64,000 nt of DNA from positions 1 to 64,000 of the forward strand of contig NZ_FCOJ02000010.1 in assembly GCF_001545035.1 (NCBI RefSeq), read 5' to 3'. Positions within the stretch are counted from its first letter, which is position 1; each line of letters opens with the position of its first letter. This document shows, piece after piece, positions 43,745 through 56,526 of this stretch. The position numbers were made by a program, and so were the translations under genes. Source of the DNA: Caballeronia glebae (GTDB taxonomy: Bacteria > Pseudomonadota > Gammaproteobacteria > Burkholderiales > Burkholderiaceae). The notes under the pieces are model-generated. The model worked only from the letters and a program-made list of their open reading frames with translations, had not been told where the DNA came from and did no database searches.

Positions 43745-44406
43745 GTCGTCTGCCTCGCGTTAAGAATTTCTTCGGAGCTCACGCGCCGTACGCCCGCGTC
43801 GCGCATGTCCTGCCAGGCTTTGTCCAGCGAGCCGTCGAGGTCGATCGCGCGGCACGCGTCTTCGATCACGGTCACGTCGAAGCCGGCCGCGCGCGCATCG
43901 AGCGCAGACCACGCAACGCAATAATCGGTGGCGAGTCCGGCGATCCAGACGCGCTTCGCGCCGACGTTGCGCAGATAGCCTTCGAGACCCGTCGGCGTCG
44001 CGCGATCCGCTTCGAGAAACGCCGAATAACTGTCGACGTGCGCGTGATGCCCCTTGCGAATCACGAGCCGCGCGTGCGGCACATGCAGATCGCGATGCAG
44101 CGCCGCGCCGTGCGTGTCCTGCACGCAATGCACCGGCCACAACACCTGTTCGCCATAAGGCAGCGTCATGGTCTCGAACGGCTCGCGGCCCGCGTGATTC
44201 GCGGCGAACGACACATGCGCGCGCGGATGCCAGTCCTGCGTCAGCACCACATGCGAGAACGCGCGCGAGAGCCGGTTGATCACCGGCACGACTTCGTCGC
44301 CCTGCGCGACGGCAAGCGCCCCGCCCGGCATGAAGTCGTATTGCACGTCCACGGCGAGAAAGACATCTTCAACGGGTTTCATCATGTCGATTCGATTGTC
44401 AGGCAT
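43741..44406 (-). CDS. pncA: Nicotinamidase
   Basis: A 221-residue isochorismatase-fold amidase that converts nicotinamide to nicotinate for NAD salvage. The catalytic triad is visible: Asp24 in VQYDF, Lys118 in [16 protein letters not shown] and Cys163 in ATDYCVAW. Metal ligands are Asp58 and His60 (QDWHP) and His93 (PVHC). ATG 44406 overlaps the end of the FadB-like gene (ATGCCTGA, 8 bases). In-frame ATGs at 44385 and 44382 would also fit. The stop overlaps the thiolase start. A salvage enzyme placed inside a beta-oxidation operon is unusual. Confidence 0.9.
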   Translation of the reverse strand: MPDNRIDMMKPVEDVFLAVDVQYDFMPGGALAVAQGDEVVPVINRLSRAFSHVVLTQDWHPRAHVSFAANHAGREPFETMTLPYGEQVLWPVHCVQDTHGAALHRDLHVPHARLVIRKGHHAHVDSYSAFLEADRATPTGLEGYLRNVGAKRVWIAGLATDYCVAWSALDARAAGFDVTVIEDACRAIDLDGSLDKAWQDMRDAGVRRVSSEEILNARQTT

Positions 44407-46483
44407 TGAAGCGTCCATCGGCGGCCGCGAGTTCGGTCACACGCGCCGCTGGCCGCCACGCTTGCCCGTTCGGTTGCCGCGCGTATTTGCGCATCGCGCG
44501 TTCCACGTTGTAGAGGCCGATGGTGTCCGCATAGAGCATCGGGCCGCCGCGCCAGAGCGGAAAGCCGTAGCCAGCGAGATAAACCATGTCGATGTCCGAT
44601 GCTTTCCCGGCGATGCCTTCTTCGAGAATCTTCGCGCCTTCGTTCACGAGCGAGAGCACGAGACGCTCGACGATTTCCTCATCGCCGATCATGCGCCGCT
44701 CGATGCCGCATTCGCCCGAATACGCGACGATCATGTCGTCGACCGCTTTCGACGGCGACGCATCGCGCTTGCCCGGCTGATAGTCGTACCAGCCCGCGCC
44801 GGTCTTCTGACCGAAACGGCCCATCTCGCACAGCCGGTCCGCGACGCGCGAATAGTGCAACTCCGGCTGTTCCCGGTAACGGCGCTTTCTGATCGCCCAG
44901 CCGATGTCGTTGCCCGCGAGATCACTCATGCGAAACGGTCCCATCGCGAAGCCGAAGCTCTCGATCGCGCGATCGATCTGCGCGGGCAGCGCGCCTTCCT
45001 CAAGCATGAAGAGCGCTTGACGGATGTACTGCTCGATCATCCGGTTGCCGATGAAGCCATCGCATACGCCCGACACCACCGCCGTCTTCCGGATTTTCTT
45101 CGCGAGCTGCATGACGGTTGCGAGCACGTCCTTGCCGGTCTTCTCGCCGCGCACGACTTCGAGCAGTTTCATCACGTTCGCGGGGCTGAAGAAGTGCATG
45201 CCGATCACGTCGTCCGGACGTTTCGTGAACGAGGCGATCTTGTCGAGATTCAGCGTCGATGTATTCGATGCGAGGATCGCGCCCGGCTTCGCGACTTCAT
45301 CGAGCTGGCGAAACACTTGTTCCTTCACGCTCAACTCTTCGAACACGGCCTCGATGATCAGATCGGCCTGCGCCAGATCGGAATAGGAAAGCGTCGGCGC
45401 AATGAGCGCCATGCGCTCGTCGGCCTTCTCCTGCGTGAGCTTGCCCTTTTTCACCTGCGCTTCGTAGTTGCGCCGGATCGTCGCGAGGCCGCGATCGAGC
45501 GCGTCCTGCTTCGTTTCGAGCAGCACGACCGGCAGACCCGCATTGAGGAAGTTCATCGCGATGCCGCCGCCCATCGTGCCCGCGCCGATCACGCCGATGC
45601 GCTCGATTTTTCTCACAGGCGTATTCGACGGCACATCGGAGATCTTGGCCGCCGCTCGCTCGCCGAAAAACGCATGACGCAACGCGCGGCTCTCGGGCGT
45701 CTGCACGAGCGCGAGAAAGCATTCGCGCTCGAATGCGAGGCCGCGCTCGAACCCTTCCTTCACGCCTTTTTCGACCGCATCGATGCACTTGTGCGGCGCC
45801 GGGAAATGCTTCGCGACCGCGGCGACGCCGTTGCGCGCGAACTGAATGAAGCCTTCGGCGTTCGGATGCTCGATCTTGCGATCGCGCACCTTCGGATACG
45901 GACCGCCGCGATCGGCGGCCCGGTTTGCGAACGACAACGCGCGATCCAGCAGATCGCCCTCGGCGAGTTCGTCGAAGAGCGCGGTTTGCGCGAGCTTTTC
46001 CGACGGCACCGGCGCGCCCGACACGATCATGTTCAACGCCGTTTCCAGCCCGACGACGCGCGGCAGACGCTGCGTGCCGCCCGCGCCGGGCAAGAGGCCC
46101 AGCTTCACTTCCGGCAGCGCGATCTGCGCGCCGGGCGCGGCGATGCGGTAATGCGCGCCGAGCGCCAGTTCGAGACCACCGCCCATCGCGACCGCGTGAA
46201 TCGCGGCGACCACGGGCTTCGCGCTCGCTTCGAGCGCCTTGATCACGGTCATGAGCGTCGGTTCCTGCGTGGCTTTCGGCGTGTTGAATTCGGTGATGTC
46301 CGCGCCGCCCGAAAACGCCTTGCCCGCGCCGATGAGGACGATGGCGCGCACGTCGGCGTCATCGTTCGCGCGCTCGATGCCTTCGACGATGCCGAGGCGC
46401 GTGGCGTGTCCCAGTCCGTTGACGGGCGGATTGTCGAGCGTAAGGACGGCAACGCCGCCGCGGATCGTGTAGTCCACTGCCAT
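44399..46483 (-). CDS. FadB/FadJ-type enoyl-CoA hydratase/3-hydroxyacyl-CoA dehydrogenase
   Basis: A 694-residue two-domain enzyme. The N-terminal enoyl-CoA hydratase part (about 1-190) has GGGLELALGAHYRI and LPEVKLGLLPGAGGTQRLPR with Glu104 and Glu125 as the likely acid/base pair. The C-terminal dehydrogenase (about 295-690) has the NAD motif GAGTMGGGIAM at about 300 and HFFSPANVMKLLEVVRG. It performs steps two and three of beta-oxidation. ATG 46483 is preceded by AGGAGA. The frame continues upstream without coding character. It is coupled to pncA downstream and separated from the acyl-CoA ligase gene by 170 bases with a hairpin. Confidence 0.93.
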   Translation of the reverse strand: MAVDYTIRGGVAVLTLDNPPVNGLGHATRLGIVEGIERANDDADVRAIVLIGAGKAFSGGADITEFNTPKATQEPTLMTVIKALEASAKPVVAAIHAVAMGGGLELALGAHYRIAAPGAQIALPEVKLGLLPGAGGTQRLPRVVGLETALNMIVSGAPVPSEKLAQTALFDELAEGDLLDRALSFANRAADRGGPYPKVRDRKIEHPNAEGFIQFARNGVAAVAKHFPAPHKCIDAVEKGVKEGFERGLAFERECFLALVQTPESRALRHAFFGERAAAKISDVPSNTPVRKIERIGVIGAGTMGGGIAMNFLNAGLPVVLLETKQDALDRGLATIRRNYEAQVKKGKLTQEKADERMALIAPTLSYSDLAQADLIIEAVFEELSVKEQVFRQLDEVAKPGAILASNTSTLNLDKIASFTKRPDDVIGMHFFSPANVMKLLEVVRGEKTGKDVLATVMQLAKKIRKTAVVSGVCDGFIGNRMIEQYIRQALFMLEEGALPAQIDRAIESFGFAMGPFRMSDLAGNDIGWAIRKRRYREQPELHYSRVADRLCEMGRFGQKTGAGWYDYQPGKRDASPSKAVDDMIVAYSGECGIERRMIGDEEIVERLVLSLVNEGAKILEEGIAGKASDIDMVYLAGYGFPLWRGGPMLYADTIGLYNVERAMRKYARQPNGQAWRPAARVTELAAADGRFNA

Positions 46484-46600
46484 GAAGGTGTCTCCTGTCG
46501 ACCGGATATCGGATCGATTGTGGGCGATCGGGGCAGAATACACAAAAAAGCACGATCGTTCAAACGAGACGAATACGCGATTCGGGAGCGGAAAATGCAC

Positions 46601-46635
46601 GAAGCCCCGGCCGCGCGAAGGCGGACCGGGGCTTC
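46601..46635 (-). terminator. Hairpin after the acyl-CoA ligase gene
   Basis: A perfect 10-bp stem GAAGCCCCGG (46601-46610) with CCGGGGCTTC (46626-46635) encloses a 15-base loop. On the minus strand it follows the ligase stop, but only a short T-stretch (GTGCATTTT) comes after. It may be a weak terminator or attenuator before the FadB-like gene. Confidence 0.4.
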
Positions 46636-46653
46636 GAGAAGCGTGCAAAGGCG

Positions 46654-48312
46654 CTAGACGGAATTCTCCGTGGCGTTCGGCAACACGTGATCGCGAAACT
46701 GCTCGCGCAGACGCACCTTTTGCAGTTTTCCGGTCGCGGTGTGCGGCAATTCATTGGCGAACACGACGTCGTCCGGAATCCACCACTTCGCGACCTTGCC
46801 CTCGAAATGCGCGAGCAATTCCTCGCGCGTGACGTTCGCCTCAGGTTTCAGCACCGCGACGATCAGCGGCCGCTCCGTCCATTTCGGATGCGCGCACGCA
46901 ATGCACGCGGCCTCCGCCACTTGCGGATGCGACACCGCGATGTTCTCCAGATCGATCGAGCTGATCCATTCGCCGCCGGACTTGATCACGTCCTTGCTGC
47001 GATCGGTGATCTGCATGAATCCGTCCTGATCGATGGTCGCGACATCGCCCGTCGGGAACCAGCCGTCGACGAGCGGCGAGTCGTCCCGGCGAAAATAGCG
47101 GTCGATGACCCACGGACCGCGCACGTGCAGATCGCCGAAGGACTTGCCGTCCCACGGCAGCTCGCCACCGTCGTCGCCGACCACTTTCATGTCGACGCCG
47201 AAGAGCGTGTGGCCCTGTTTTTCCAGCGAGTGGCGCTGCTCGTCGAGCGGGCGCTGCTTCATCCTGAAAGTGAGACGCGACAAGGTGCCGAGCGGCGACA
47301 TCTCCGTCATGCCCCACGCGTGGATCACCTGCACGCCGTACTCTTCCTCGAAAATGCGCAGCATCGCGGGCGGGCACGCGGAGCCGCCGATCACCGTGCG
47401 CTTCAAGGTCGAGAAACGCACGTTCTGCTGCTTCATGTACGTGAGCAGATTCATCCAGACGGTCGGCACGCCGGCCGAATATGTCACGCCTTCGGCTTCC
47501 ATCAATTCATAGAGCGATTTGCCGTCGAGATCTTTGCCCGGAAAGACGAGCTTCGCCCCGACGAGCGGCGCGGCGTGCGGAATGCCCCACGCGTTGACGT
47601 GGAACATCGGCACGACGGGAAGGATCGCATCGCTCGACGACGCGCCCATCGCGTCGGGCAACGCCGCGCCATACGCATGCAGCACCGTCGAGCGATGCGA
47701 GTACAGCGCGCCCTTCGGATTGCCCGTCGTGCCCGACGTGTAGCAGAGAAACGAAGCCTGGCGCTCGTCGAGCAGCGGCCATTCGTAGTCGCCGTCGTGC
47801 TCACCGACGAGGCTCTCGTAGCTCATGACCGGCACGCTCATGTTCGACAGATGCTCCGCCACGCACGCGGCGTCGCCGAGCGCGATCCAGCCCTTTACGT
47901 TCGGGCATTGCGGCGCGATGAGTTCGACGAGCGGGCCGAAGGTCATGTCGAAGCAGACGTAGGAATCGTCCGCGTGATCGATGATGAACGCGACCTGATC
48001 CGGAAAGAGACGCGGGTTGATCGTATGGCACACCGCGCCCATGCCGCTGATGCCGTAATAGCATTCGAGATGTCTGTAGCCGTTCCACGCGAGCGTGCCG
48101 ACGCGCTCGCCCTGTTCGACGCCGAGCGCCGTCAGCGCCTGCGCGAGCTGCTTCGCGCGTTTCTCGCAATCGCGGTAGGTGTAGCGGTGGATATCGCCTT
48201 CGATGCGCCGCGACACGATCTCGTTGTCGCCGAAGTGGCGTGAGGCATGAGACAGCAGGGACGACGCGAGCAGCGGTACTTCCATCATCTGGCCGTAGAG
48301 CGGCGACGTCAT
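46654..48312 (-). CDS. Acyl-CoA ligase (DmdB / medium-to-long-chain type)
   Basis: A 552-residue ANL-superfamily enzyme that adenylates a carboxylic acid and transfers it to CoA. The P-loop is [11 protein letters not shown] at 191-201. The later motifs [27 protein letters not shown] and [15 protein letters not shown] complete the set, with a C-terminal Lys in [10 protein letters not shown]. The sequence resembles 3-methylthiopropionyl-CoA ligases (DmdB), which also take other medium-chain acids, so the substrate is open. ATG 48312 has GAGG upstream. It leads the cluster of beta-oxidation genes, with divergent selO 105 bases away. Confidence 0.88.
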   Translation of the reverse strand: MTSPLYGQMMEVPLLASSLLSHASRHFGDNEIVSRRIEGDIHRYTYRDCEKRAKQLAQALTALGVEQGERVGTLAWNGYRHLECYYGISGMGAVCHTINPRLFPDQVAFIIDHADDSYVCFDMTFGPLVELIAPQCPNVKGWIALGDAACVAEHLSNMSVPVMSYESLVGEHDGDYEWPLLDERQASFLCYTSGTTGNPKGALYSHRSTVLHAYGAALPDAMGASSSDAILPVVPMFHVNAWGIPHAAPLVGAKLVFPGKDLDGKSLYELMEAEGVTYSAGVPTVWMNLLTYMKQQNVRFSTLKRTVIGGSACPPAMLRIFEEEYGVQVIHAWGMTEMSPLGTLSRLTFRMKQRPLDEQRHSLEKQGHTLFGVDMKVVGDDGGELPWDGKSFGDLHVRGPWVIDRYFRRDDSPLVDGWFPTGDVATIDQDGFMQITDRSKDVIKSGGEWISSIDLENIAVSHPQVAEAACIACAHPKWTERPLIVAVLKPEANVTREELLAHFEGKVAKWWIPDDVVFANELPHTATGKLQKVRLREQFRDHVLPNATENSV

Positions 48313-48417
48313 AGGCGAGGTCCTCGAATCTGGCGAATGCTGGTCGGATGGCCGGGCCACGCTCTGCAGGCCCGCGGGCGCGGAATTACAATATCGTTTA
48401 ACTCAGAGGCGCTCAAT

Positions 48418-50010
<1,593 letters not shown>

Positions 50011-50059
50011 GATCGCCCTCACATACCAGGCCTTCCCGGCCCAATCAAAGGAACGACAG

Positions 50060-50476
50060 ATGAGCAGAGACGACACCCCGGCGAGCCATCCGCTGCAAAA
50101 GGACGACGCCGCCTATCGCCGTGAACTCGACGACATGCAATATCAGGTCACGCGTCATGCCGCGACCGAGCGGCCGTTCACCGGCAAATACTGGGATCAC
50201 AAGGAGCGCGGCATCTACGACTGCGTGTGCTGCGGCACGCCGCTATTCGAATCGGACACGAAATTCGACGCCGGCTGCGGCTGGCCCAGTTACTTCAAGC
50301 CGATCAACGGCGAAGTGATCCAGGAAAACACCGACCGCTCGCACGGCATGCTCCGTATCGAAGTCGTGTGCAAGAACTGCGGCGCGCATCTGGGTCACGT
50401 CTTCGAGGACGGCCCCGCGCCGACCGGCCTGCGGTATTGCATCAACTCGGCTGCGCTACAATTCGAACCCAAGTAA
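50060..50476 (+). CDS. msrB: Peptide-methionine (R)-S-oxide reductase
   Basis: A 138-residue zinc-containing MsrB. The zinc ligands form two CxxC pairs, at 55-58 (CVCC) and 104-107 (CKNC). The catalytic Cys127 is in RYCINSA, and [10 protein letters not shown] is the substrate motif with Cys73. It repairs oxidised methionine in proteins using thioredoxin. The start has AAAGGA upstream. It is placed between selO and yciB. Confidence 0.95.
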   Translation: MSRDDTPASHPLQKDDAAYRRELDDMQYQVTRHAATERPFTGKYWDHKERGIYDCVCCGTPLFESDTKFDAGCGWPSYFKPINGEVIQENTDRSHGMLRIEVVCKNCGAHLGHVFEDGPAPTGLRYCINSAALQFEPK

Positions 50477-50608
50477 GCGCGAGCCCGGCATGGGCGCCCG
50501 GTGCGTCCGTGCATCCAGCCGTACCGACGCCCGCTTCGCTCGACCCGAGCGGGCGCTCTCGCCTCGCGCGCCTTGCATCCAACCGATGCCCATCACGTCC
50601 GCACGCCA

Positions 50609-51145
50609 ATGAAATTTCTGTTCGATCTGTTTCCGATCATCCTTTTTTTCGTCGCTTTCAAGGTTTGGGGCATCTATACCGCCACGGCGGTCGCGATTGC
50701 GGCGACGCTCGTGCAGATCGCCTGGGTCGCGTTCCGGCATCGCAAGGTCGATCCGATGCTGTGGGTGAGCCTCGGCGTAGTGGTCGTATTCGGCGGCGCG
50801 ACGCTCGTGCTGCACAACGACACCTTCATCAAATGGAAGCCGACGGCGCTCTACTGGCTTTTCGCGTTTGCGCTGATCGTTGCGCAGATCGGCTTTAAAA
50901 AGAATCTCATCGAAGCGATGATGGGCAAGCAGATCGTGTTGCCGCATCGCGTCTGGGGCCAGTTGAATGTCGCGTGGGCGGTGTTCTTCGCGCTGCTCGG
51001 TATCGTGAATCTTTTCGTCGCTTATAACTTCACCACGGACCAGTGGGTGAACTTCAAGCTCTTCGGCGCGACGGGCTGCCTCGTTCTGTTCATCGTCGCG
51101 CAAAGCTTCTGGCTCGCGAAATACATGAAGGAGGATGGGCAATGA
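50609..51145 (+). CDS. yciB: YciB/IspA-type inner-membrane septation protein
   Basis: A 178-residue membrane protein with about five hydrophobic helices. The N-terminus [26 protein letters not shown] and the [15 protein letters not shown] and [25 protein letters not shown] regions are diagnostic of YciB (intracellular septation protein A). In E. coli it interacts with elongation and division proteins and affects envelope integrity. The stop overlaps the BolA gene start as ATGA. A 132-base gap follows msrB. Confidence 0.92.
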   Translation: MKFLFDLFPIILFFVAFKVWGIYTATAVAIAATLVQIAWVAFRHRKVDPMLWVSLGVVVVFGGATLVLHNDTFIKWKPTALYWLFAFALIVAQIGFKKNLIEAMMGKQIVLPHRVWGQLNVAWAVFFALLGIVNLFVAYNFTTDQWVNFKLFGATGCLVLFIVAQSFWLAKYMKEDGQ

Positions 51146-51456
51146 GCGCATCGTTCGATTTTACGAACGCGTCGGCGGCGGACAAGATCGCGCATCTCGA
51201 AGCGCGCCTGAACGCCGCGTTGCAACCGCAGTCGGTGCATATCGACGACGACAGCGCGGCGCACGCGGGCCATGCTGGCGCGGCTGCCGGCAGTCACTAT
51301 ACGGTGACGATCGTGGCCGATTGCTTCGCGGGAAAGGCACGCGTGGCGCGGCATCGACTGGTGTATGATGCGCTGGCCGAGGAATTGCGGCGCGACGTGC
51401 ACGCGCTCGCGATCCGGGCTTATACGCCGCAGGAGTTCGCAGAACAATTCGAATGA
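51142..51456 (+). CDS. BolA-family protein
   Basis: A 104-residue BolA/IbaG-type protein with the alpha1-beta1-beta2-alpha2-alpha3-beta3 fold. It has the conserved [31 protein letters not shown]-terminal half, with His in the helix-turn-helix-like motif. BolA proteins bind monothiol glutaredoxins with a [2Fe-2S] cluster and influence morphology. A low-complexity [10 protein letters not shown] insertion lies at about residues 41-50. Ribosome site AGGAGG and a four-base overlap with yciB show coupled translation. Confidence 0.9.
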   Translation: MSASFDFTNASAADKIAHLEARLNAALQPQSVHIDDDSAAHAGHAGAAAGSHYTVTIVADCFAGKARVARHRLVYDALAEELRRDVHALAIRAYTPQEFAEQFE

Positions 51457-51536
51457 ACACGCGCGGTTCACTCAGAAGCCTTGTCTGTTAAATCTCGCCT
51501 TTTGAAGGCGTCTGTTTGCTCAGTTAGGAACCTCCG

Positions 51537-52319
51537 ATGACTTTGAAAAAAACCCGCGTCTGGGTGTTGCTGGCTGCATTCGCGGCCGCGCCCGCGTTTG
51601 CGCAAAACATCGCCGTCGTCAATGGCACGCCGATTCCCACGTCGCGCGCCGATGCGCTCGTGAAGCAGCTCGTTGCGCAGGGTCAGCAGGATTCGCCGCA
51701 ACTTCAGCAGGCGGTGCGCGAGGAACTCATCAATCGCGAAATCCTGATGCAGGAAGCCGCGCGCGAAGGCATCGCGACGCGTCCCGACGTGAAGGCGCAG
51801 ATCGCCGTCGCGCAGCAGACCGTCGTGCTGCGCGCGCTGATCGAAGAATTCGTGAAGAAGAACGCTCCGACCGATGCGGAGATCAAGGCGCGTTACGACC
51901 AGCTCGTCAAGCAGAACGGCGGCGGCAAGGAAGTGCATCTGCATCACATTCTCGTCGAGAACGAAGCGCAGGCGAAGGATCTGATCGCGAAGATCAAGGC
52001 CGGCGCGAGCTTCGAAGATCTCGCGAAGCAATATTCGAAGGACCCGGGATCGGGCAAGAACGGCGGCGATCTGGACTGGTCTTCGCCTTCGGCTTACGTG
52101 CCGGAATTCGGCGCGGCCGCGGAGAAGCTGAAGAAGGGTGAAATGACGTCCGAGCCGGTGAAGACGCAGTTCGGCTGGCACATCATCCGTATGGACGATT
52201 CGCGCGAGACCGCCCCGCCGCCGCTCGATCAGGTGAAGCCGCAGATCGCGCAGCAGATTCAGCAGGAAAAGCTGCAGGCGTTCGAGGAAGGCTTGCGCAA
52301 CAAGGCTGTGATCAAGTAA
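51537..52319 (+). CDS. Periplasmic parvulin-type peptidyl-prolyl isomerase
   Basis: A 260-residue exported chaperone/foldase. The signal peptide covers about 1-22 (ending APAFAQ). An N-terminal SurA-like helical region follows (ELINREILMQEAAREG). The PpiC rotamase domain lies at about 130-225 with VHLHHILVENEAQAKDL, YSKDPGSGKNGGDLDW and TQFGWHIIRMDD. A C-terminal helix closes the fold. It helps outer-membrane protein maturation, as do SurA and PpiD, although the exact paralogue is not assigned. It lies downstream of bolA, 80 bases away, and is ended by an intrinsic terminator. Confidence 0.93.
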   Translation: MTLKKTRVWVLLAAFAAAPAFAQNIAVVNGTPIPTSRADALVKQLVAQGQQDSPQLQQAVREELINREILMQEAAREGIATRPDVKAQIAVAQQTVVLRALIEEFVKKNAPTDAEIKARYDQLVKQNGGGKEVHLHHILVENEAQAKDLIAKIKAGASFEDLAKQYSKDPGSGKNGGDLDWSSPSAYVPEFGAAAEKLKKGEMTSEPVKTQFGWHIIRMDDSRETAPPPLDQVKPQIAQQIQQEKLQAFEEGLRNKAVIK

Positions 52320-52344
52320 GCGCGCTTGCTTGCTCGATGATCCA

Positions 52345-52377
52345 CGACAAAGCCGCCTTCGGGCGGCTTTGTCGTTT
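52345..52377 (+). terminator. Intrinsic terminator of the parvulin gene
   Basis: A 13-bp perfect stem (52345-52357 with 52362-52374) closes a TTCG tetraloop and is followed by TTT. It lies 26 bases after the stop codon. Confidence 0.8.
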
Positions 52378-52436
52378 CAGGCGGCATCGCTTTTCCGCCT
52401 TCGTAACGAGAGACACGCGAGACACACGCCCTAAAG

Positions 52437-52472
52437 CAAAACACCCCGAAGATTCAGCTTCGGGGTGTTTCG
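52437..52472 (-). terminator. Intrinsic terminator of purL
   Basis: On the minus strand the 13-bp stem AAACACCCCGAAG/CTTCGGGGTGTTT (52439-52451, 52458-52470) has a 6-base loop and ends in TTTTGC. It lies 17 bases after the purL stop, and about 60 bases from the convergent parvulin terminator. Confidence 0.8.
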
Positions 52473-52488
52473 TTCGGGCGATGCGCGC

Positions 52489-55400
52489 TTAGCCGAGGAA
52501 GCGTCGCGCGTTCTGGAATACGCGCAGCCACGGGCTGCCGTCGGTGGTCCAGTCGTCGGGCGTCCAGCTCATCTGCACGTTGCGATGCACGCGCTCCATG
52601 TGCGGCATCAGCACACTGAAGCGGCCATCGGGCGTCGTCACCGACGTGATGCCCTGCGGCGAGCCGTTCGGGTTGAACGGATACTGCTCCGTCGCATTGC
52701 CGCGATGATCGATATAACGCATCGCGACGAGCGCCTTCGCCTGATCGCCCTGTTGCGAGAAGTCGGCGAAACCTTCGCCGTGCGCGACCGCCACCGGAAT
52801 GCGCGAGCCTTCCATGCCGGCGAAGAAGATCGACGGCGAGCGCTGCACTTCGACGAGCGAGAAACGCGCCTCGAACTGCTCCGACTTGTTGCGCGTGAAC
52901 TTCGGCCAGTTTTCCGCGCCGGGGATGATCGAAGCCAGGCTCGACATCATCTGACAGCCGTTGCAGATACCAAGCGCGAAGGTGTCGGGACGCGCGAAGA
53001 ATCCGGCGAACATGTCGGCCAGCTTCGCATTGAAGCGGATCGTCTTCGCCCAGCCCTCGCCCGCGCCCAGCACGTCGCCGTAAGAGAAGCCGCCGCACGC
53101 GACCGCGCCCGCGAAATCGGCGAGCGTCGCGCGGCCTTCGAGCAGGTCGCTCATGTGGACGTCGTGCGCATCGAAGCCGGCGCGATCGAACGCGTAAGCC
53201 GTTTCCAGATGCGAGTTCACGCCCTGTTCGCGCAGGATCGCGACACGCGGACGATTGCTCGTCGCGACGAACGGCGCGGCGACGTCTTCGGCCGGATCGA
53301 AGCTCAGCACGGGTGTTATGCCCGGATCGGCGGCATCGAGCAGCGCGTCGTATTCCGCATCGGCGCAGGCCGGGTTGTCGCGCAGACGCGCGATGCGCCA
53401 GCTCACCTCGCTCCACGCGCGATGCAGCTCGACGCGCGGCGCATCGAAAATTTTCTTCGCGTCGCGATAAATCTCGATGGCGCCGTTCTGGTTCGGCTTG
53501 CCGATCACGTGCGAGCACGCCGACAAGCCATGCTCGCGCAGCGCGCCGAGCACCGCGTCGCGATCCGCCGCGCGCACCTGCACCACGGCGCCGAGCTCTT
53601 CCGAGAACAATGCGCGGATCGTGCGGTCGTCGCGGCGGCCGCTCGTTTGCTTGGCCCAGTCTTTCGCGTCGCCGTAATCGGATTCGTGTTCGGCGTCGAG
53701 CGTCAGCATGTCGATGTTCAGCGACACGCCCACGTGACCCGCGAACGCCATTTCGCAGACCGTCGCCCACAGGCCGCCGTCCGAGCGGTCGTGGTAGGCG
53801 AGCAGCTTGCCATCGGCATTGAGCGCCTGGATCGCGGTGAAAAAGCGCTTCAGGTCTTCGGGATCGTCCACGTCGGGCGTCGCGTCGCCGACTTGCTGCG
53901 TCACTTGCGCGAGAATGCTGCCGCCCATGCGGTTGCGGCCGCGCCCGAGATCGATCGCGATCAGCACCGTGTTCGTATCGTCGGCGAGCTGCGGTGTCAG
54001 ATGACGGCGCACGTCCTCGACCGGCGCGAACGCCGAGATGATCAGCGAGACCGGCGACACGACTTCGCGCGCGCCGCCGCGAGCGTCCTGCCACTTGGTG
54101 CGCATCGACAGCGAGTCCTTGCCGACCGGAATGCTGATGCCGAGCGCCGGGCACAGTTCCATGCCGATCGCCTTCACGGTGTCGTAGAGCGCGGCGTCCT
54201 CGCCTGCGCTGCCGCACGCGGCCATCCAGTTCGCCGAGAGCTTCAACTTGCTCAACGATTCGATCGGCGCCGACGCGATGTTCGTCACCGCCTCGCCCAC
54301 CGCCATGCGGCCGGACGCGGGCGCGTCGATGACGGCGAGCGGCGTGCGCTCGGCGATCGTCATCGCTTCGCCGCGAAAGCCCGCGTAGTCCATCGTCGTG
54401 ACGGCGCAATCGGCGACAGGCACTTGCCACGGGCCGACGAACTGGTCGCGCGCGGTCGTGCCGCCGACAGACCGGTCGCCGATCGTGATGAGGAACGACT
54501 TGCTCGCGACGGTCGGATGCTTCAGCACATCGATCGCGACTTCGGCGAGCGACAGTCCGGTCACGTCGACCGGCGTGAATTGCGCGTGTTCGCGCGTCAC
54601 GTCGCGATGCATCTTGGGCGGCTTGCCGAGCAGCACGTCCATCGGCATGTCGACGGGTGCCTGGCCTTCGTTTGCGTCGTCGATGAGCTTCAGTTGACGC
54701 TCTTCGGTCGCCACGCCAACGACCGCCACCGGGCAGCGTTCGCGCTCGCAGATGGCCTGGAACGCGGGCAGATCGGCCGGCGCGATCGCCAGCACGTAAC
54801 GCTCTTGCGCCTCGTTCGACCAGATTTCACGTGGCGACAGGCCGCTCTCTTCGAGCTGAACCTTGCGCAGATCGAAGCGCGCGCCCTTGCCCGCGCCATC
54901 GACGAGTTCCGGGAACGCATTCGAAATGCCGCCCGCGCCGACGTCGTGAATCGACAGGATCGGATTGCGCTCGCCCAACTGCCAGCACGTGTTGATGACT
55001 TCCTGCGCGCGGCGCTGGATTTCCGGATTGCCGCGCTGGACCGAGTCGAAATCGAGCTGGGCGGTGTTCGCGCCGGTCGCCATCGAAGACGCCGCGCCGC
55101 CGCCCATGCCGATGCGCATGCCCGGGCCGCCGATCTGGATCAGCAGCGTGCCGCCCGGCAGATCGTGCTTGTGCGTGTGTTGATCCGAAATATTGCCGAT
55201 GCCGCCCGCGATCATGATCGGCTTGTGATAACCGCGCACGCGGCCCGCGACGTTCTGCTCGTAGGCACGGAAATAGCCGCCGAGGTTCGGGCGGCCGAAT
55301 TCGTTGTTGAACGCGGCGGCGCCGATCGGCCCGTCGATCATGATCTGCAACGGCGACGCGATGCGGTCCGGACGGCCATACGGCTCGTGCTTGTCGGACG

Positions 55401-56526
55401 GATTGCGCGAACTCGGCGGCACGGCGCAATCGCGATCGTTCTCCCACTTCTCGCGCGCGTCCGGCAAATCGAGGTTCGACACGGTGAAGCCCGCGAGACC
55501 GGCCTTCGGACGCGCACCGCGACCCGTCGCGCCTTCATCGCGGATTTCGCCGCCCGAGCCCGTCGCCGCGCCCGCGAACGGGGAAATCGCGGTCGGGTGA
55601 TTATGCGTTTCGACCTTCATCAGCGTGTGGGTCATTTCCACATGACGCTGATACTGCTCGTCGGTTCCGCGCGGGAACCAGCGTTCGGCGACGCCGCCCC
55701 GCATGATCGACGAGTTGTCCGAATAAGCGACGATCGTGCCTTCGTGATTCAGCTTTTCCGTGTTGCGGATCATCTGGAACAGCGACATGTCCTGCTTTTC
55801 GCCGTCGATGGTCCATTCGCCGTTGAAGATCTTGTGGCGGCAGTGTTCGCTGTTGGCCTGCGCGAACATCATCAGTTCGACGTCGGTCGGATTGCGCTTC
55901 AGCGCTTCGAACGCGTTCACCAGATACTCGATTTCGTCTTCCGCGAGCGCGAGGCCGAGTTCGGCGTTCGCGGCTTCGAGCGCTTTGCGGCCCGTGCCGA
56001 TGATGTCGACAGTCTGCAAGGGCTTGGCCGGCAGTTCATCGAAGAGATGCAGCGCCGCGTCGCGCGATGGCGCGACGCTTTCCGTCATGCGGTCATGCAG
56101 CGCATCGGCGACGGCCGCGCGCGCTTCGTCCGACAGCGCCTTCTTGCCGCCGAGAAAGCCGCTTTTCATGATGACCGAGTACTCGACGCCGCGCTCGATG
56201 CGACGCACTTTCTCAAGCCCGCAGTGACGCGCGATGTCGGTCGCCTTGCTCGCCCACGGCGAGACGGTGCCGAAGCGCGGCACGACCATGAATGTCTCGA
56301 CATGGCCGCGTTCCTTCGATTCCGCGAACGGCGCGCCGTAATGCATCAGCGCGGCGATGCGGCTGTTGTCATCGTCGGTGAGCGGCTCGGACGCGTTGAC
56401 GAAATGCAGGAACTGGCCGCGCACGCCGACGATATTCGCGTCGATGCGGGCAAGCGTTTCGAGAAGGCGGGTCTGACGGAAATCGGAGAGGGCCGAAGCG
56501 CCGGGGAAACACGAGAAGTGGGCCAT
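52489..56526 (-). CDS. purL: Phosphoribosylformylglycinamidine synthase
   Basis: A 1345-residue large-type PurL catalysing the fourth step of de novo purine synthesis: FGAR plus glutamine and ATP to FGAM. The N-terminal domain, the FGAM synthetase core (about 230-970, with [25 protein letters not shown] and the [18 protein letters not shown] loop) and the C-terminal class-I glutamine amidotransferase are all present. The amidotransferase triad is Cys1188 (ICNGCQ), His1309 and Glu1311 (PHMERVH). ATG 56526 gives the standard N-terminus [17 protein letters not shown]. The frame extends to GTG 56622 inside the leader. A TATAAT-type promoter and a terminator flank the gene. Confidence 0.97.
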   Translation of the reverse strand: MAHFSCFPGASALSDFRQTRLLETLARIDANIVGVRGQFLHFVNASEPLTDDDNSRIAALMHYGAPFAESKERGHVETFMVVPRFGTVSPWASKATDIARHCGLEKVRRIERGVEYSVIMKSGFLGGKKALSDEARAAVADALHDRMTESVAPSRDAALHLFDELPAKPLQTVDIIGTGRKALEAANAELGLALAEDEIEYLVNAFEALKRNPTDVELMMFAQANSEHCRHKIFNGEWTIDGEKQDMSLFQMIRNTEKLNHEGTIVAYSDNSSIMRGGVAERWFPRGTDEQYQRHVEMTHTLMKVETHNHPTAISPFAGAATGSGGEIRDEGATGRGARPKAGLAGFTVSNLDLPDAREKWENDRDCAVPPSSRNPSDKHEPYGRPDRIASPLQIMIDGPIGAAAFNNEFGRPNLGGYFRAYEQNVAGRVRGYHKPIMIAGGIGNISDQHTHKHDLPGGTLLIQIGGPGMRIGMGGGAASSMATGANTAQLDFDSVQRGNPEIQRRAQEVINTCWQLGERNPILSIHDVGAGGISNAFPELVDGAGKGARFDLRKVQLEESGLSPREIWSNEAQERYVLAIAPADLPAFQAICERERCPVAVVGVATEERQLKLIDDANEGQAPVDMPMDVLLGKPPKMHRDVTREHAQFTPVDVTGLSLAEVAIDVLKHPTVASKSFLITIGDRSVGGTTARDQFVGPWQVPVADCAVTTMDYAGFRGEAMTIAERTPLAVIDAPASGRMAVGEAVTNIASAPIESLSKLKLSANWMAACGSAGEDAALYDTVKAIGMELCPALGISIPVGKDSLSMRTKWQDARGGAREVVSPVSLIISAFAPVEDVRRHLTPQLADDTNTVLIAIDLGRGRNRMGGSILAQVTQQVGDATPDVDDPEDLKRFFTAIQALNADGKLLAYHDRSDGGLWATVCEMAFAGHVGVSLNIDMLTLDAEHESDYGDAKDWAKQTSGRRDDRTIRALFSEELGAVVQVRAADRDAVLGALREHGLSACSHVIGKPNQNGAIEIYRDAKKIFDAPRVELHRAWSEVSWRIARLRDNPACADAEYDALLDAADPGITPVLSFDPAEDVAAPFVATSNRPRVAILREQGVNSHLETAYAFDRAGFDAHDVHMSDLLEGRATLADFAGAVACGGFSYGDVLGAGEGWAKTIRFNAKLADMFAGFFARPDTFALGICNGCQMMSSLASIIPGAENWPKFTRNKSEQFEARFSLVEVQRSPSIFFAGMEGSRIPVAVAHGEGFADFSQQGDQAKALVAMRYIDHRGNATEQYPFNPNGSPQGITSVTTPDGRFSVLMPHMERVHRNVQMSWTPDDWTTDGSPWLRVFQNARRFLG

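Noticed and set aside
44276..46657. A 793-codon plus-strand frame opposite the FadB-like gene
   Set aside because: Antisense artefact: the minus strand encodes a complete two-domain beta-oxidation enzyme with all motifs.
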